Assembly (NCBI GenBank): GCA_030374765.1
Contig: JARGXX010000003.1
Coordinates: forward strand, 744,001-808,000
Length of the DNA stretch: 64,000 nt
Reading direction: 5' to 3'
From: Agarophyton chilense
Lineage: Eukaryota; Rhodophyta; Florideophyceae; Gracilariales; Gracilariaceae
The position numbers and the translations under genes were made by a program. A model generated the notes under the pieces. It searched no databases. It had not been told where the DNA came from and saw only the letters and a program-made list of their open reading frames with translations. The stretch's first letter is position 1; every line of letters begins with the position of its first letter. This document shows, one piece after another, positions 1 through 10,700 of the stretch.

Positions 1-877
1 CAGCCAAAGCAATGTCTTTGGAGCCGGAAGAAACAATGGCGAGCTTGCAACCCAGACGTTTCAAGCCTTTGCACAATTCCACCGCGCCATTTGTGAACAC
101 CAGGCTTTGGCACGCTTTCCCATTCACTGTTTCTGCATGCAATCCCTTCAAGAGCTGCACCCTGAAACGCACCCATTCCAGTCCGCTGATTTGTCCGTTG
201 CGGAACTTTTCCTCCTCTTCCAACGGCACTTCTAGACCAGCTGCATGAAGTAAAACATTGATAGAGTCACATTGAACAAGTGTCCAACTGAGGTCAAAAA
301 CGACCATCCTCTTGGCCTTTCGCGAGACGTTTGCCTTCTGCAGCGCAATATCGCACTGAAACTCGGTTCGACCGAGCTCAAAAAGCTTGCGTTGGAGCGC
401 GGGTATCAGTCGCTCGTCCGCCACGGTAGTGGTGAATTCTAGGCACATAAACTTGTCACCCTCCTCCGTGAGACGATTGATGGCGGTAATTTTGGCATTA
501 CTGTCCAGCAAAAGTTGAGTTACCTTCGCCAGGAGCTTTGGGGGGATGAGGCCTGGGGAGAATACAGTGAGGGTGTATTGATCTTTGAGGCCGGAAAGGG
601 AGGACAGGGAAGAGGTTGAGGCATGGGCGGGACGGCGTGCGACGTTGAAGTGCACCTGGATTTCAGCGTTGTGGGCGCGAAAGAGAATTTCTTTGACGGC
701 GTCGTGGGCGCCCTTGGCGGATATGAGAGCGGTGGCGATGAAGCGGTTGTGGACGACAAGCTGTCCGAAGTCGATGAGCTCGGAGTCTTCTGTTGAAAGG
801 ACATGCATGACAGAGGCGAGCGCTGACGGAGACTGCTTTCCGCACAGCGTTACGATGACGTTCTGAGGGGTGGTCAT
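1..877 (-). CDS. Phosphoserine phosphatase, ACT-ACT-HAD (SerB type), 3' part outside window
   Basis: The frame is open from ATG at 877 to the left edge, giving 292 residues; the C-terminus lies outside the window. Residues about 5-90 and 98-180 look like the paired ACT domains of long SerB enzymes. From about residue 190 comes a HAD phosphatase core: motif I reads VVFDLSWTLVQCDSIN with the nucleophile Asp at 195, and motif II VSSG lies at 282-285. SerB makes serine from phosphoserine, the last step of the phosphorylated pathway. The usual motif is DxDxT, but here the second Asp, the general acid/base, is Ser (DLSWT). The rest of motif I and the ACT part support the family; full activity is uncertain. 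It is divergent from the WD40 gene, 410 bp away. Confidence 0.8.
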   Translation of the reverse strand, partial: MTTPQNVIVTLCGKQSPSALASVMHVLSTEDSELIDFGQLVVHNRFIATALISAKGAHDAVKEILFRAHNAEIQVHFNVARRPAHASTSSLSSLSGLKDQYTLTVFSPGLIPPKLLAKVTQLLLDSNAKITAINRLTEEGDKFMCLEFTTTVADERLIPALQRKLFELGRTEFQCDIALQKANVSRKAKRMVVFDLSWTLVQCDSINVLLHAAGLEVPLEEEEKFRNGQISGLEWVRFRVQLLKGLHAETVNGKACQSLVFTNGAVELCKGLKRLGCKLAIVSSGSKDIALA

Positions 878-1287
878 GGTGAAGAAGATGTGCGGAGTGC
901 GGAGTGGGTGGATTGGCCAGGAGGAAAAAAGTGATTCTTGCGAATTGCGGCTCGAAGAACGCTTGCAAGCACAGAGTCGCCGTTGCTACCTTGGAAATAC
1001 TACCAAGGTAGATGGATATGGCGAAACTCGCAGTATGCAACGTCGTATTGGGGCGCCGTGGGACAGAGAAAAGGACGCAAGAAGGGAGCTCTCGGGGTGG
1101 ACAAGATGTCGCTCCCTGTCATGTCGCATTGAGCACATCGCATCCCAGGCTTACAGCCGACAGTGCGACTTACAGCATTCTGCGGCGATGCAACCGCTGC
1201 TCGCCGTGGATCAACGCCGGTGCTGTTGTAGGTAGGTTTCTCGCGAAAACGGCAGCGGTACTCGTCCTCGACGGCAACGCCACAATC
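878..1287. promoter_or_regulatory. Shared intergenic region of divergent SerB-like and GRWD1 genes
   Basis: This 410-bp stretch separates two start codons pointing away from each other, so it should carry both promoters. The frame of the WD40 gene stays open to an upstream ATG at 1012, but that extension resembles no family member and I treat it as leader sequence. I see no clear TATA box. Confidence 0.4.
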
Positions 1288-2949
1288 ATGGCCGGAGCGA
1301 AGAGCGCTCGCGCGCACGCTCGCGGAAAGCCCAAGCTCTCCCGCTCGCAACTCCGCGCGTCGCTGGCCGCGTCAAGAAATGATGCCCACGCCTCGCCTTC
1401 TTCCGCCTCGCGCAAGCGCAAGGCTCAAGCCGAACTCGCCCGCCAGCAAGAGCCGGACACCGAGCCCGTTTTCGAAGATCTGCATGGCGATGACTACGAG
1501 GAGGAACTGCAGTCCGAACACCAAACACCGCGCGCCAGCATCCAAAACCCCATGATGGTCGATGACGCCGTCGTGTTCAGACCGGGCAAGGATAAGCTCG
1601 CTGATGGAGAGACGCTGGTGTTCGATCAAACTGCCTATGATCAATTTCATCGTTTCACCATGGAATGGCCTGCTCTTTCGTTTGACTTTGTCTGCTCGGA
1701 TGCCAGTGGTCAATACAACAATCTCTCCCCACTGCTTCAACAAACCTATCCGATGACCACCACGCTAGTTCTTGGTTCGCAGGCCAATGTCCCCTCTAAG
1801 AACAAGCTCGTGTGTCTCAAGCTCGCCAACATGAACCGAATGTCACTTAAGCGAAAAGGCAAGCCGAAGCCCGTGAGAACCGTTGGTGCAGATGGCGAAT
1901 CATCTGACCAGCCTTCAGATGATGAAACGGACAGCGATCAGAGCGGTGATGAACAACAAAATCTTTCGCTTCCCAGTCGCAACCCCATTTTGCAGAACAT
2001 TGACATCAAATTTGATTCTATCGTGAATCGAGTGCGCACAATGCCCCAGCACCCCAATATTGTTGCAGCGTGGAGTTCTTCAGGTCGCTTTTATATCATA
2101 GATGTTGCCCCGGCTTTGCACGTTTTGGATCTTGATAGCCACAAAAGAATGAGACCTCCCAATTCTATTTCTCCGTCCAATATTAAGCCCATGTACTCCT
2201 TCCGGGGTCATGGAGTTGAGGGATATGCTATGGACTGGAGTAACGTCGCCGAAGCACATCTGCTTACAGGAGCTCTAAATGGAAGCATATACTTAACTCA
2301 ACCATCAAATCGAGAGGGTGCTGCCTTCACTACTACTCCCGACCGCTACAATGGTCACAGGAAGCCGGTGGAGGACCTACAATGGTCTCCCAATGAACAA
2401 AACGTTTTTGCAAGCTGCAGTTCAGATAAATCAATACGAATATGGGACACCCGGGAGCGGAGACGAAGCGCGCTTGGGATTGAGAAGGCGCATGACAAGG
2501 ATGTGAACGTCATTTCGTGGAATAAGAGCGAAACCCATTTGTTAGTAAGTGGAGGAGATGAGGGTTTGGTCAAAGTATGGGATATGCGTTCTTTGACCTC
2601 CGCTCCTGATGAAGCGCCTAAACCAGCTGCCGAATTTAATCAACACACGGAGGCGGTAACGTCTGTGCAGTGGAACCCTACCGACTCTTCTATGCTTTGC
2701 GTCAGTTCAGAAGATGGAACTGTCTCAGTGTGGGATCTTGCTGTGGAACGCGACGCAGAACAAGAATTAAGAGAAGGTGTAGTGCTCTCTGGGGCCGAAG
2801 AATTTCCGCCCCAGCTGCTTTTCGTTCATATGGGTCAAAAGAATGTTAAAGAAGCACAGTGGCATCCATCTTGTCCTTCCCTGATCGTTAGTACCGCCGA
2901 AGATGGGTTGAATTTGTTTCAACCCTCTAACATCACATCACCAGTGTGA
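1288..2949 (+). CDS. GRWD1: Glutamate-rich WD repeat protein GRWD1/Rrb1, ribosome assembly chaperone
   Basis: 553 residues from ATG 1288, chosen because the basic N-terminus MAGAKSARAHARG leads directly into family-like sequence, while the in-frame extension to 1012 does not. The CAF1C/H4-binding-like segment starts near residue 112 (FDQTAYDQFHRFTMEWPALSF) and is followed by an acidic linker. WD40 repeats fill the C-terminal half; clear ones read GHRKPVEDLQWSPNEQNVFA, HDKDVNVISWNKSE and HTEAVTSVQWNPTDSSMLC, each ending in xWD. The end (QLLFVHMGQKNVKEAQWHP, then LIVSTAEDGLNLF) matches GRWD1 closely. The family escorts ribosomal protein L3 and binds histones in the nucleolus. The gene is convergent with the NUS1 gene, 137 bp away. 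Confidence 0.93.
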   Translation: MAGAKSARAHARGKPKLSRSQLRASLAASRNDAHASPSSASRKRKAQAELARQQEPDTEPVFEDLHGDDYEEELQSEHQTPRASIQNPMMVDDAVVFRPGKDKLADGETLVFDQTAYDQFHRFTMEWPALSFDFVCSDASGQYNNLSPLLQQTYPMTTTLVLGSQANVPSKNKLVCLKLANMNRMSLKRKGKPKPVRTVGADGESSDQPSDDETDSDQSGDEQQNLSLPSRNPILQNIDIKFDSIVNRVRTMPQHPNIVAAWSSSGRFYIIDVAPALHVLDLDSHKRMRPPNSISPSNIKPMYSFRGHGVEGYAMDWSNVAEAHLLTGALNGSIYLTQPSNREGAAFTTTPDRYNGHRKPVEDLQWSPNEQNVFASCSSDKSIRIWDTRERRRSALGIEKAHDKDVNVISWNKSETHLLVSGGDEGLVKVWDMRSLTSAPDEAPKPAAEFNQHTEAVTSVQWNPTDSSMLCVSSEDGTVSVWDLAVERDAEQELREGVVLSGAEEFPPQLLFVHMGQKNVKEAQWHPSCPSLIVSTAEDGLNLFQPSNITSPV

Positions 2950-3086
2950 TCGAATATATAAAGAAAAATATCAAGTCGCGGTAGATTTCAAGGTATGATG
3001 CTTTTATTTCAGTATGTATGGCTCGGAAAAAAGTGTTATTCTATCAAATGTTAGAGAATATACATGTGTAATAGATAATTAGTCCA

Positions 3087-3926
3087 CTATCGACCAAAAC
3101 GTTTCGGAGCATTTGAGGCTTTCGTAACAAGTCGTAGTAGATCTTTGAAGTCAACACTCGTGATGGGCTTCCTTACAAAGACGATTTGAGACAGACGAAG
3201 TTGCCACACAGGAAATCCTTCCAATGTCGGTGCCCAGCGAGAAAATGCCTTGGGGAAAACCATGACAACATCGGGTTCAGAAGGTAGCATACATCTGCAT
3301 GCATTGCTATCCAGCCATTCGGTTACGGTTTCAGGATTTAGTTGATGAGTCTCTATATCCGGTGAATGTGCTAATGTTCGGGCCGCACGAGTTATCAGGC
3401 TTGTTCCACTTTGCCCTTCTACAATTGTTAGAGCGACTTCGAGTCCCGGGCGCGTCTCCTCATCAAATTCTCGTATTTGAATGGATTTCTCCATGTCTTC
3501 ATGTTTCTCCGCAGTTGAAACGGAATCTGATCGTATGACCGAATGCGTTGTGTGTTTTGAGTCGATCTGTGTCACTTTACAAACCATGCCGAAGTCACTT
3601 TCTTTCACCAGTCGCTCAACTTGGCGCATGTCGATCTTATGATATGGGTCATGAAGAGTGACATGTCTTGTGCCTCGCAAGATGAGGGTTCTTACATTGA
3701 CCCATAAAGCCTGGATTTCTTCGGAGATGGCACCAGATAAAGCTACGTGATTTGGAGTACGCGCCTCGCTCGTATCGGTATCCAATCCCCTCTGATTCCG
3801 CGATACGTACTGGTATTGAATGCGACGATCCACATCCGACGCCAATTTCGAAAGTCTGTAGAAGAACCAAAGAGAAATATAAACGAGAATGTAAAGGGCA
3901 TCAAGCAGGCGCGATAAAAACATCAT
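3087..3926 (-). CDS. NUS1: NUS1/NgBR-type subunit of dehydrodolichyl diphosphate synthase
   Basis: 279 residues starting with two tandem Met codons. Residues about 8-24 (ALYILVYISLWFFY) form a membrane segment. The middle (TLHDPYHKIDMRQVERL) is the degenerate cis-prenyltransferase region, lacking the catalytic motifs of the DHDDS partner. The C-terminal third (EPDVVMVFP, then LEGFPVWQLRLSQIVF) aligns with NgBR/Nus1. The protein ends KRFGR, so the C-terminal RxG motif needed for activity of the heteromer is present (R276, G278). In the family this ER membrane protein pairs with the catalytic subunit to make the dolichol precursor for N-glycosylation. The call rests on the C-terminal third and the end motif. 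Confidence 0.82.
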   Translation of the reverse strand: MMFLSRLLDALYILVYISLWFFYRLSKLASDVDRRIQYQYVSRNQRGLDTDTSEARTPNHVALSGAISEEIQALWVNVRTLILRGTRHVTLHDPYHKIDMRQVERLVKESDFGMVCKVTQIDSKHTTHSVIRSDSVSTAEKHEDMEKSIQIREFDEETRPGLEVALTIVEGQSGTSLITRAARTLAHSPDIETHQLNPETVTEWLDSNACRCMLPSEPDVVMVFPKAFSRWAPTLEGFPVWQLRLSQIVFVRKPITSVDFKDLLRLVTKASNAPKRFGR

Positions 3927-5856
3927 GAAGGCAGTACTGGCAAAGTGATGTCAGGTGGGTAAGAACGTCCCACAAGCGACACTAAATCGTAGATCTCCCA
4001 ATCTGTGATTTGCTTCAAACAACAAAGGATCTCTTCCGAAATCAAACTAGGAACACCATGCTATGGCCTCACGCACAGGCAGGACACATAGGGCCTCAGA
4101 AGCTATAGTATACAAGAGCTGAACGGGGATAGTAGTCTAACTTGGTGCCACTTCTGACGATGCGCTTTCGCTGTTGCAGGCTTCTTGCACTACACTCATG
4201 TGTTGAGACAACCGGTTGGGTATTTCAAAAAATAAATCAAAAGAAAAAAAAATTGGTTCTCAGGAACCAGGTGTTTCCGTTCCTGCATGAAATCTTTTGA
4301 CAATTCCGCCAAGAAAAAAAAACGCTCTCGTCGATTTCGTTTTCAAAACCGCAAGCATTTTACATTCGTCTGCAGTGTTTTTTGGAAAAGTATCTGCGAC
4401 CATCATGTACAAAAAAGCGATGCCGACCCAGAAATAGAAACATTTGAAAATTGCACAACGAAAGCTAGCCGGGCATTTCGTACAGAAGAGAAGACAACTC
4501 GGGAAGTAGTAGAAAATGATTACTGACGCAGCTGGAAAAGGTGTTTTCTTAAAGGGAACAGGGGCCAAGTAAATAGCTCCATTTGAAATTCATATGAAAG
4601 CACAGCTCCAATATAGAAAGTTGTGGTGTCTGAATTGTGAACTTTTACGACTGCTTAGTAAAAGCTGTAGAGTGGGAAAAGAGGTAGATCACGGGACCAA
4701 CATCTCAAACCCTGCGACTAGAAAAAGATTACTCACGGTAAAAGCCGAAAACAGAAGTCCATGCTTTGTGACCAGTCCAATAGAGAGAGTGATAATAAGA
4801 ATGCTCCAAACATTAAATCTAAGGCCAGGTTTATTGTGGTGATGGCTGACCTTAACCGGCGACATCGTAAAGTAAAGATAACAGATTCCCAAAAACTCGC
4901 TGGCAAAAGTACATTAGCATTGAAGATGATTTTATGAAGAGGGACACTGCAGATAGTGGATTCTTCTTTTTTTAATACAAAGAATGGTCTTCATCGAAGA
5001 TTCTTTTTGGCAGAGAGATTCCTGAGCATTGGGATGCACAAAATTACCAACCTACAGAGAGAGTGCACAGAAAACAGTGCTTCGTACCTAATGTTGTTTT
5101 GAAAGAAGTTGGGGCGAGTGTCACGTACCGGGCCAAGACCGCGTAGGACTTTCGTCGACGACGAGGCTAATATGGCTTGTGTTACGATGATACCCTTACA
5201 TTCATGAGGGGGAAGAGAAAAAATGAGGTCTAGAAAAAAATGTTACACCCTTACAAACAGACGGCTGGTGGCAGACGTAGTCGACATTGTCATTTCGTGA
5301 CCATTGTCTCGTCATCCATATCGGATACAACTCATACTTGTGGAAAATAAAGTGATGAGCTTTTTCTATCACCGAAATCGTCTTCATGCTTCAAATCCCA
5401 TGAAACTTCTGCTAAGAACCGTTTCAACAGTATTTTGAAGACACAGTATAAAGAACAACCCAGAGTTTGGGAGTATTCTCAGTGATGGGGAGGGGAAAGT
5501 AGACACGCATCAGAATAGCGTATACATAGAATACACTGGGCGCAAGGTTTATTGATTTCGAATAGCATGAGCACACATTTGTCATGAAGTACAAAAATGT
5601 TTGCCCGGTCTTTGTTTCATCATGCCTTGCCAAACGGTAACAAAACCTATAGAACAACTTGATTTGTATCGTACAAAGGGTGGAGGTCCATTACCAGGCT
5701 TGGGCTGCTCAACCTCGATTCTATGTAACAATATGTCATTTTCACTTATGCATGAGGTAGAAACCCCCCCCCACGACCGGATGATCAAAACCCATGAGAA
5801 AAATGAGAATGACCCAATCCTGCTTGGAAACCGGTTCTAAACTCACCAACCGTTCT
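3927..5856 (-). other. 1.9-kb gap; possible intron-rich membrane protein gene (-), unidentified
   Basis: There is no long complete frame, but the minus strand has features of a spliced gene. A 30-residue hydrophobic block (VWSILIITLSIGLVTKHG and following, about 4737-4830) ends at a perfect donor GTGAGT at 4736. A second block (4260-4530) contains YFWVGIAFLYMMVAD and follows a pyrimidine-rich CCTTTTCCAG. A stretch at about 4990-5220 stays open without a start (GIIVTQAILASSSTKVLRG) and contains a GTACGT donor-like site. I could not connect these into one convincing product and recognise no family. It may be a diverged gene, a relic or chance. Confidence 0.2.
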
Positions 5857-7029
5857 CTACTGTTCCCAAAAATATTTTGGGCTGGAAGAAAGTTTCTGAG
5901 TCAAGCGCTCGACACCGTTTTCAGTGACGAGCAAGGTATGTTCAAATTGAGCACTTCGTTTGCCATCCAATGTTGTGGCAGTCCAATCATCAGGCCATGT
6001 AACGTTCCTATAGGTTCCTTCATTAATCATTGGTTCAATTGTAAAGGTAACACCCGGTTTGAGAATTCCAGCTGGTTCGTTGTTCTTGAAGTGCATGACG
6101 TTGGGTGTGGTGTGAAAAACGGAGTTGACGCCGTGCCCACAGAAATTTCGAACGACAGAAAAACCGTTCTGTTTCGCATGCTCTTCGATCACACCACCAA
6201 TTCTTTTCACAGGTAAACCGGGCTCACATACCTCTATAGCCTTTTCAAGACATTCATATGTGACCTTGACCAGCTTTCGTCCATTCTCATCAACGTTACC
6301 GACAAGGAATGTTTCCGAGCAGTCGCCGTGATATCCATTATAATACACTGTCACATCAATGTTGATGATATCTCCGTCTACCAGTGCGGTGGTGTCCGGA
6401 ATGCCATGACACACTACCTCGTTTATAGATGTGCAGCACGACTTCGGAAATTTATTGTAGTTAAGTGGAGAAGGGTAAGCTCCACGCTTTATTGTTTCCT
6501 CATGGACGACTGCATCAATGTCATCGGTGGGAACGCCTGGCTTCACCATTTGCCCCGCGATATCTAGAATTTCCCGCGCTATGCGACAAGAGGCACGCAT
6601 CTTCTCAATTTCATCATCCGCAAGACTATGAATTTCCCAGGTGAAGCGAGGCATTTTTGATTTTGGGACTCCATCCTTCCAATAGTCTGGGCGACGAATC
6701 TGATCGGGAACAGGGCGTGTTTCGGACACGGTTCCGGGACGCAATTTCCCTGTGAACTTGAAGCGAGGAACCTGCTGAATTCCAAAACCTCTTGCGACAT
6801 GATTTCCCGGTTTTTGCTTCTTCATGGTAACGAGGGTTGAGGGTGGAGCGACGTTTAATGCGTGGTGAGCACCCGAGTGCCTTGAGGTCTTGAACGCGAG
6901 ACACGATGAAGATGAAAAAAAGCGTGAACTTTCTTTCATCGGAATGGATGAAACAAAAAGGGGGATAATTCCGTTCAGACTCATGATGAAGAAGCGCAGC
7001 TGAGACTTAGAGCTTGACAAGGGCGACAA
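5857..7029 (-). CDS. MAP1: Methionine aminopeptidase type I, with N-terminal extension
   Basis: 390 residues. The catalytic domain runs from about residue 130 to 380 with all five metal ligands visible: D225 (INIDVTVYYNGYHGD), D236, H299 (FCGHGVNSVFHTTPNVMH), E332 (FTIEPMI) and E363 (AQFEHT). It removes the initiator Met from nascent proteins. The zinc-finger region of cytosolic type Ia enzymes is absent. Instead there is a Ser/Arg-rich extension of about 100 residues, which could be an organelle targeting peptide; Met16, Met31 and Met69 are alternative starts. Which of the earliest Met codons is used cannot be decided from sequence. The length suits an organellar or type Ic form. Confidence 0.93.
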   Translation of the reverse strand: MSPLSSSKSQLRFFIMSLNGIIPLFVSSIPMKESSRFFSSSSCLAFKTSRHSGAHHALNVAPPSTLVTMKKQKPGNHVARGFGIQQVPRFKFTGKLRPGTVSETRPVPDQIRRPDYWKDGVPKSKMPRFTWEIHSLADDEIEKMRASCRIAREILDIAGQMVKPGVPTDDIDAVVHEETIKRGAYPSPLNYNKFPKSCCTSINEVVCHGIPDTTALVDGDIINIDVTVYYNGYHGDCSETFLVGNVDENGRKLVKVTYECLEKAIEVCEPGLPVKRIGGVIEEHAKQNGFSVVRNFCGHGVNSVFHTTPNVMHFKNNEPAGILKPGVTFTIEPMINEGTYRNVTWPDDWTATTLDGKRSAQFEHTLLVTENGVERLTQKLSSSPKYFWEQ

Positions 7030-7753
7030 ACGCTCTCCACAACGAAAGGAAGCTCATAAACACATCTTCTCTCTAGTGAGATCAGCGCTGAGCAAGGAGA
7101 TGGCGGATGGGCTAAGTCACACGTGTACATGCACACTGCAGAATGGGCCGATTTGCCGCTGTGGGTGCACCAGCGGATGCTACGCTTGGTACGGGTGGGG
7201 GGAGCGGAATATTACTTCAAACGCTAAGAGCCCCACGGAAGTCGAGGACACTGAATGGAACCGTCGGTTCCCCAACAAGACGTAAAAAGCTACAGCTTTC
7301 AATTAAATCCTGGGAAGAGCACGAGACCGATGCTGGAACGGGTTAATTGTTAGCGCTAGAATTGGAGGTGCTTGACACATGGCTGGAAGATTATCCCCTG
7401 GCACAGACTACTCTTCATAGAGGCATCTCCTACGCGCTCACCAGTGCCATCACAGGCATTCTTCCAGTGAGGAAGCTAGTTGAGCAATCTTTCAGAGCAA
7501 TACAACGGTTCTCATCAAAAACATTTTAGTTAAAAGGTTATCGTTTACAAAAGAATGATGTTTGAGCTCAGGCTTTCAACTCAAACCAAAGACCTGCTCC
7601 ACAACTACTAACGATTCAAAATAAGCGAGCAGTCAAAATGCCTGCACATCTAATAACCTACGCATGTCACCTGTCATTCCAAACAATGGCGCATTTGTAA
7701 AAGTTCCACAGTAATTATCTTTAGCGTACTCTTGCGGACGTGTTCCAGAGCTC
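7030..7753. other. Intergenic, no gene seen
   Basis: This 724-bp stretch between the MAP start and the ATAD2 stop should hold the MAP promoter and the ATAD2 3' region. Short frames here resemble no known family and no structured RNA is evident. Confidence 0.5.
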
Positions 7754-10700
7754 TCACTCTACAAGCTTGCCAACCAGCGCAGGATCGTCTCTAGCCAGTC
7801 GTACAGTGTCGATTAACGATTTCACCACTCCGTCGCGGTCCATACTTCTTCGTCGTTCGTGCAAAACCTTCTCACACCGTACATACAACCCTTCCAAACC
7901 TTCCACTGTCATTCCCGTCGAAACATCCACGAGCAGCTGCTGCAGTGCACCGACCTTCGCGTTATCAGCCTCTATGAATTTTTCTTCGGCGCCATCAACC
8001 AACTGCAAAACCGAAATCTTCTGAACCGGGCCATTCGGAGTAATTAGGGACGCACTCACGGGTGCCAAGCTCATGTCTGTCATGTTCACATCGACATCGC
8101 ACGGATCGAAACCATTAGATCTCTGTTCAGCAGTTGCTGCCGTTTTGGCACTTTCCGACAGTTGCCCGTTTGACTTGTCCAATTGCGCCATGTCTGCATG
8201 TGTTTCACTGTTTTTCACTGCTTGTTTCTCACGTTCTGCGCGTTCTATGCGCTCGGCAACTATTTTGTTACAAGTTTCAACTAGAGAAGGATCTAGGTTG
8301 TCGGTCCACGCGTGAACCATGTCGATCAGACCATGAGCTCTTCGAAGGATCATCGCCCCTGTTTCCGTATTTGGTGGGTTGTATTTGATGGCGTTCTGGA
8401 CCATTACATTGAAGTCCCTCACCATGGCCAACACGGTGGGATACCTGCCCATGTCCACTAGTGCTGCAATCTTGGATATATCCATTGGCTCTTTGATGAT
8501 TTCGTAGTAGTCTGGAGCGGAGGTGACGTCGACCGGATTCCAAAATGCCTTAAACCGTCGATCCCGTAACAACCGTTCCACGAAACCACGCATTTCCATA
8601 CGCAGTGCACGAATATATCGATCTTCCAGCCGCAGCTTTTGAGTGTTTTCTTCAATTGTTCGTGGTTTCGGAGGCAGTGGCGGTGCTTTTGGAAGGACTT
8701 CCGTCGCGCGTTCTCTCTTTCGTAATTTTGCCGCTCTATCTGATCTCTTTGGCCTTGCAACGGCTTGTCGCATGATCGGTAGAAACAACTCTCGCCTGTG
8801 TTTCTCAGACGGAGCACCAAGCTCTACAACTTCTGCAAATAATTCTGTAAGTTCTTGGGGAATATCTTGAAGCGGTTTCTCCGCAGTTGCAAGCACCAGC
8901 ATGGGTAGATCAGAGGGTATATCTTTCAAAGCGATTATTAACGTTGTTCGAAGGGATTCTGATGCCGATTCCCACCATAGTTGCATATGCGGCAAGTACA
9001 GGATTGATGGGACAGACCTTGCTGCTTCTCGAAATGCAGAAATTAGTGATTCTTCGCAAGAACGCGCACCATCTGCTTGAAGAGATGGGTAGTCTATAGC
9101 ATGGACAGGACATCCTTCACAATGATGTAATAGTGCTGGACCAAGTTCAGACTGCCCTAAACCCTGTTGTCCGCAAATTAGCAACCGAGGGCGCAACATG
9201 TGGTGATTACTCAATGCAGATCTAGATGAAGATCGTTCTTTCCCAGCGATAGCAATCTGGCTTTGCATGGCCTCAATATTATGAAGGCCGTCGTCTTCAT
9301 CAGAACTTGACGAAATGTATCCATCACTAGCATTCTCCTGCGCGGAGGATTTTCCGTTTTCTATTGGTCGTCGGCCAAAAGATCCACATGAACTGAGACC
9401 AGGAGCAAATACTCGTTGCAGCAGGTATACACAAGACTGCATGGGATGGCTGAGAATGGCTCGAAGACGTTCAGAGATGGGCCGAGCATAAGTTCTGGCG
9501 CTACGGTGGCTCGCCGGAATGATGTCCTTCATTGCTGCGACGAAGTCTTTCGTAGAAATGCGAACCTCATTCACGTCAATTTGCAGCTTATCATGTGAAC
9601 GATAAATCTGCGGATACCTTCGTCGTAACGCCCGAATTGCTGCTTCCGAGCATAAAGCCTTCAGATCAGCTCCGCAATAGCCTACAGCTATACTCGCAAC
9701 GGCATCCAGCATTTTCGGGTTTGGTGGAGGCTTCCACTTCGCCGTATGAATACCCAAAATTCTCCTTCGTGCTTCCGCGTTGGGAAGGGTAAAGATGAGC
9801 TCACGATCAAACCGGCCAGGGCGTCTCAGTGCAGGATCTATGGCGTCAACTCTATTTGTTGCACCGATGACTACCACCTGTCCCCTTGCATCCAAGCCAT
9901 CCATGAGGCTCAGAAGTGTAGAAACTATTGATGAGTGAATCTGGTCTTGGCGGGAGGAACGGACAGGGGCGAGACCATCTATCTCGTCGAAGAAGATTAT
10001 TGAAGGTTGATGTCTTTTAGCTGCCTCAAAAGTCATTCGAAGATGTCGCTCAGCTTCTCCGACCCATTTGCTGAGACAGTCAGCACCATTGCGCATGAAG
10101 AAAGCCACTCTTGGTTTCTTCTTGATCGATGGCAAAGAAGATGGCGGAATATCAAGTTTAGCTTCTTCCTGCTTTGCATTTATGTCACTCATAATCTTAT
10201 CCGGGCTGGTCGCAAATCCATCTGCTCTTGCATGTACCAATTCAGGTATGTCTGATGGTATCTCAACAGTTGGCTGTGTAACTGTCGTCTCTGGTTTTTG
10301 GGCATTTTCGTCGAAGCCAGAACTGTCGATGACCTCCTCCTCGATGATTCTTCCATTCTGGCGACTTTGACTCGTGTTATTTGGTTCTTCTTTTGTCTGT
10401 CCACCACTCGGTTCAGACTCTGGCTTTTTTGAGTCGCTGGACACGATCTCCTCCGCTTTGACTGGATCTGTTCCACAGCTGGCCGCCAGAGCTCGTGCGC
10501 AAAGGGTTTTACCGGTACCCGGTGGCCCATAGAAAAGGACTCCCTTTGCTGGTTCCATATGGAACTTTTCAAAAACCTCCGGGTACAGTAACGGAAGAAA
10601 CACCATTTCTTTCAAGGTGCGTATGTGATGATCGAGTCCTCCAATGTCATCCCACGACAGATCAAGATCTACTTGAATTGGTTCTATCGGTGACGGGACT

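Noticed and set aside
663-1040. Minus-strand 125-codon frame and other frames over the SerB-like gene start
   Set aside because: They overlap the SerB frame in other phases, are rich in His/Arg/Ser from GC bias and resemble nothing; the SerB frame reads as conserved protein.
1012-1287. N-terminal extension of the GRWD1 frame
   Set aside because: Open but unconserved; the family-like N-terminus begins at 1288.
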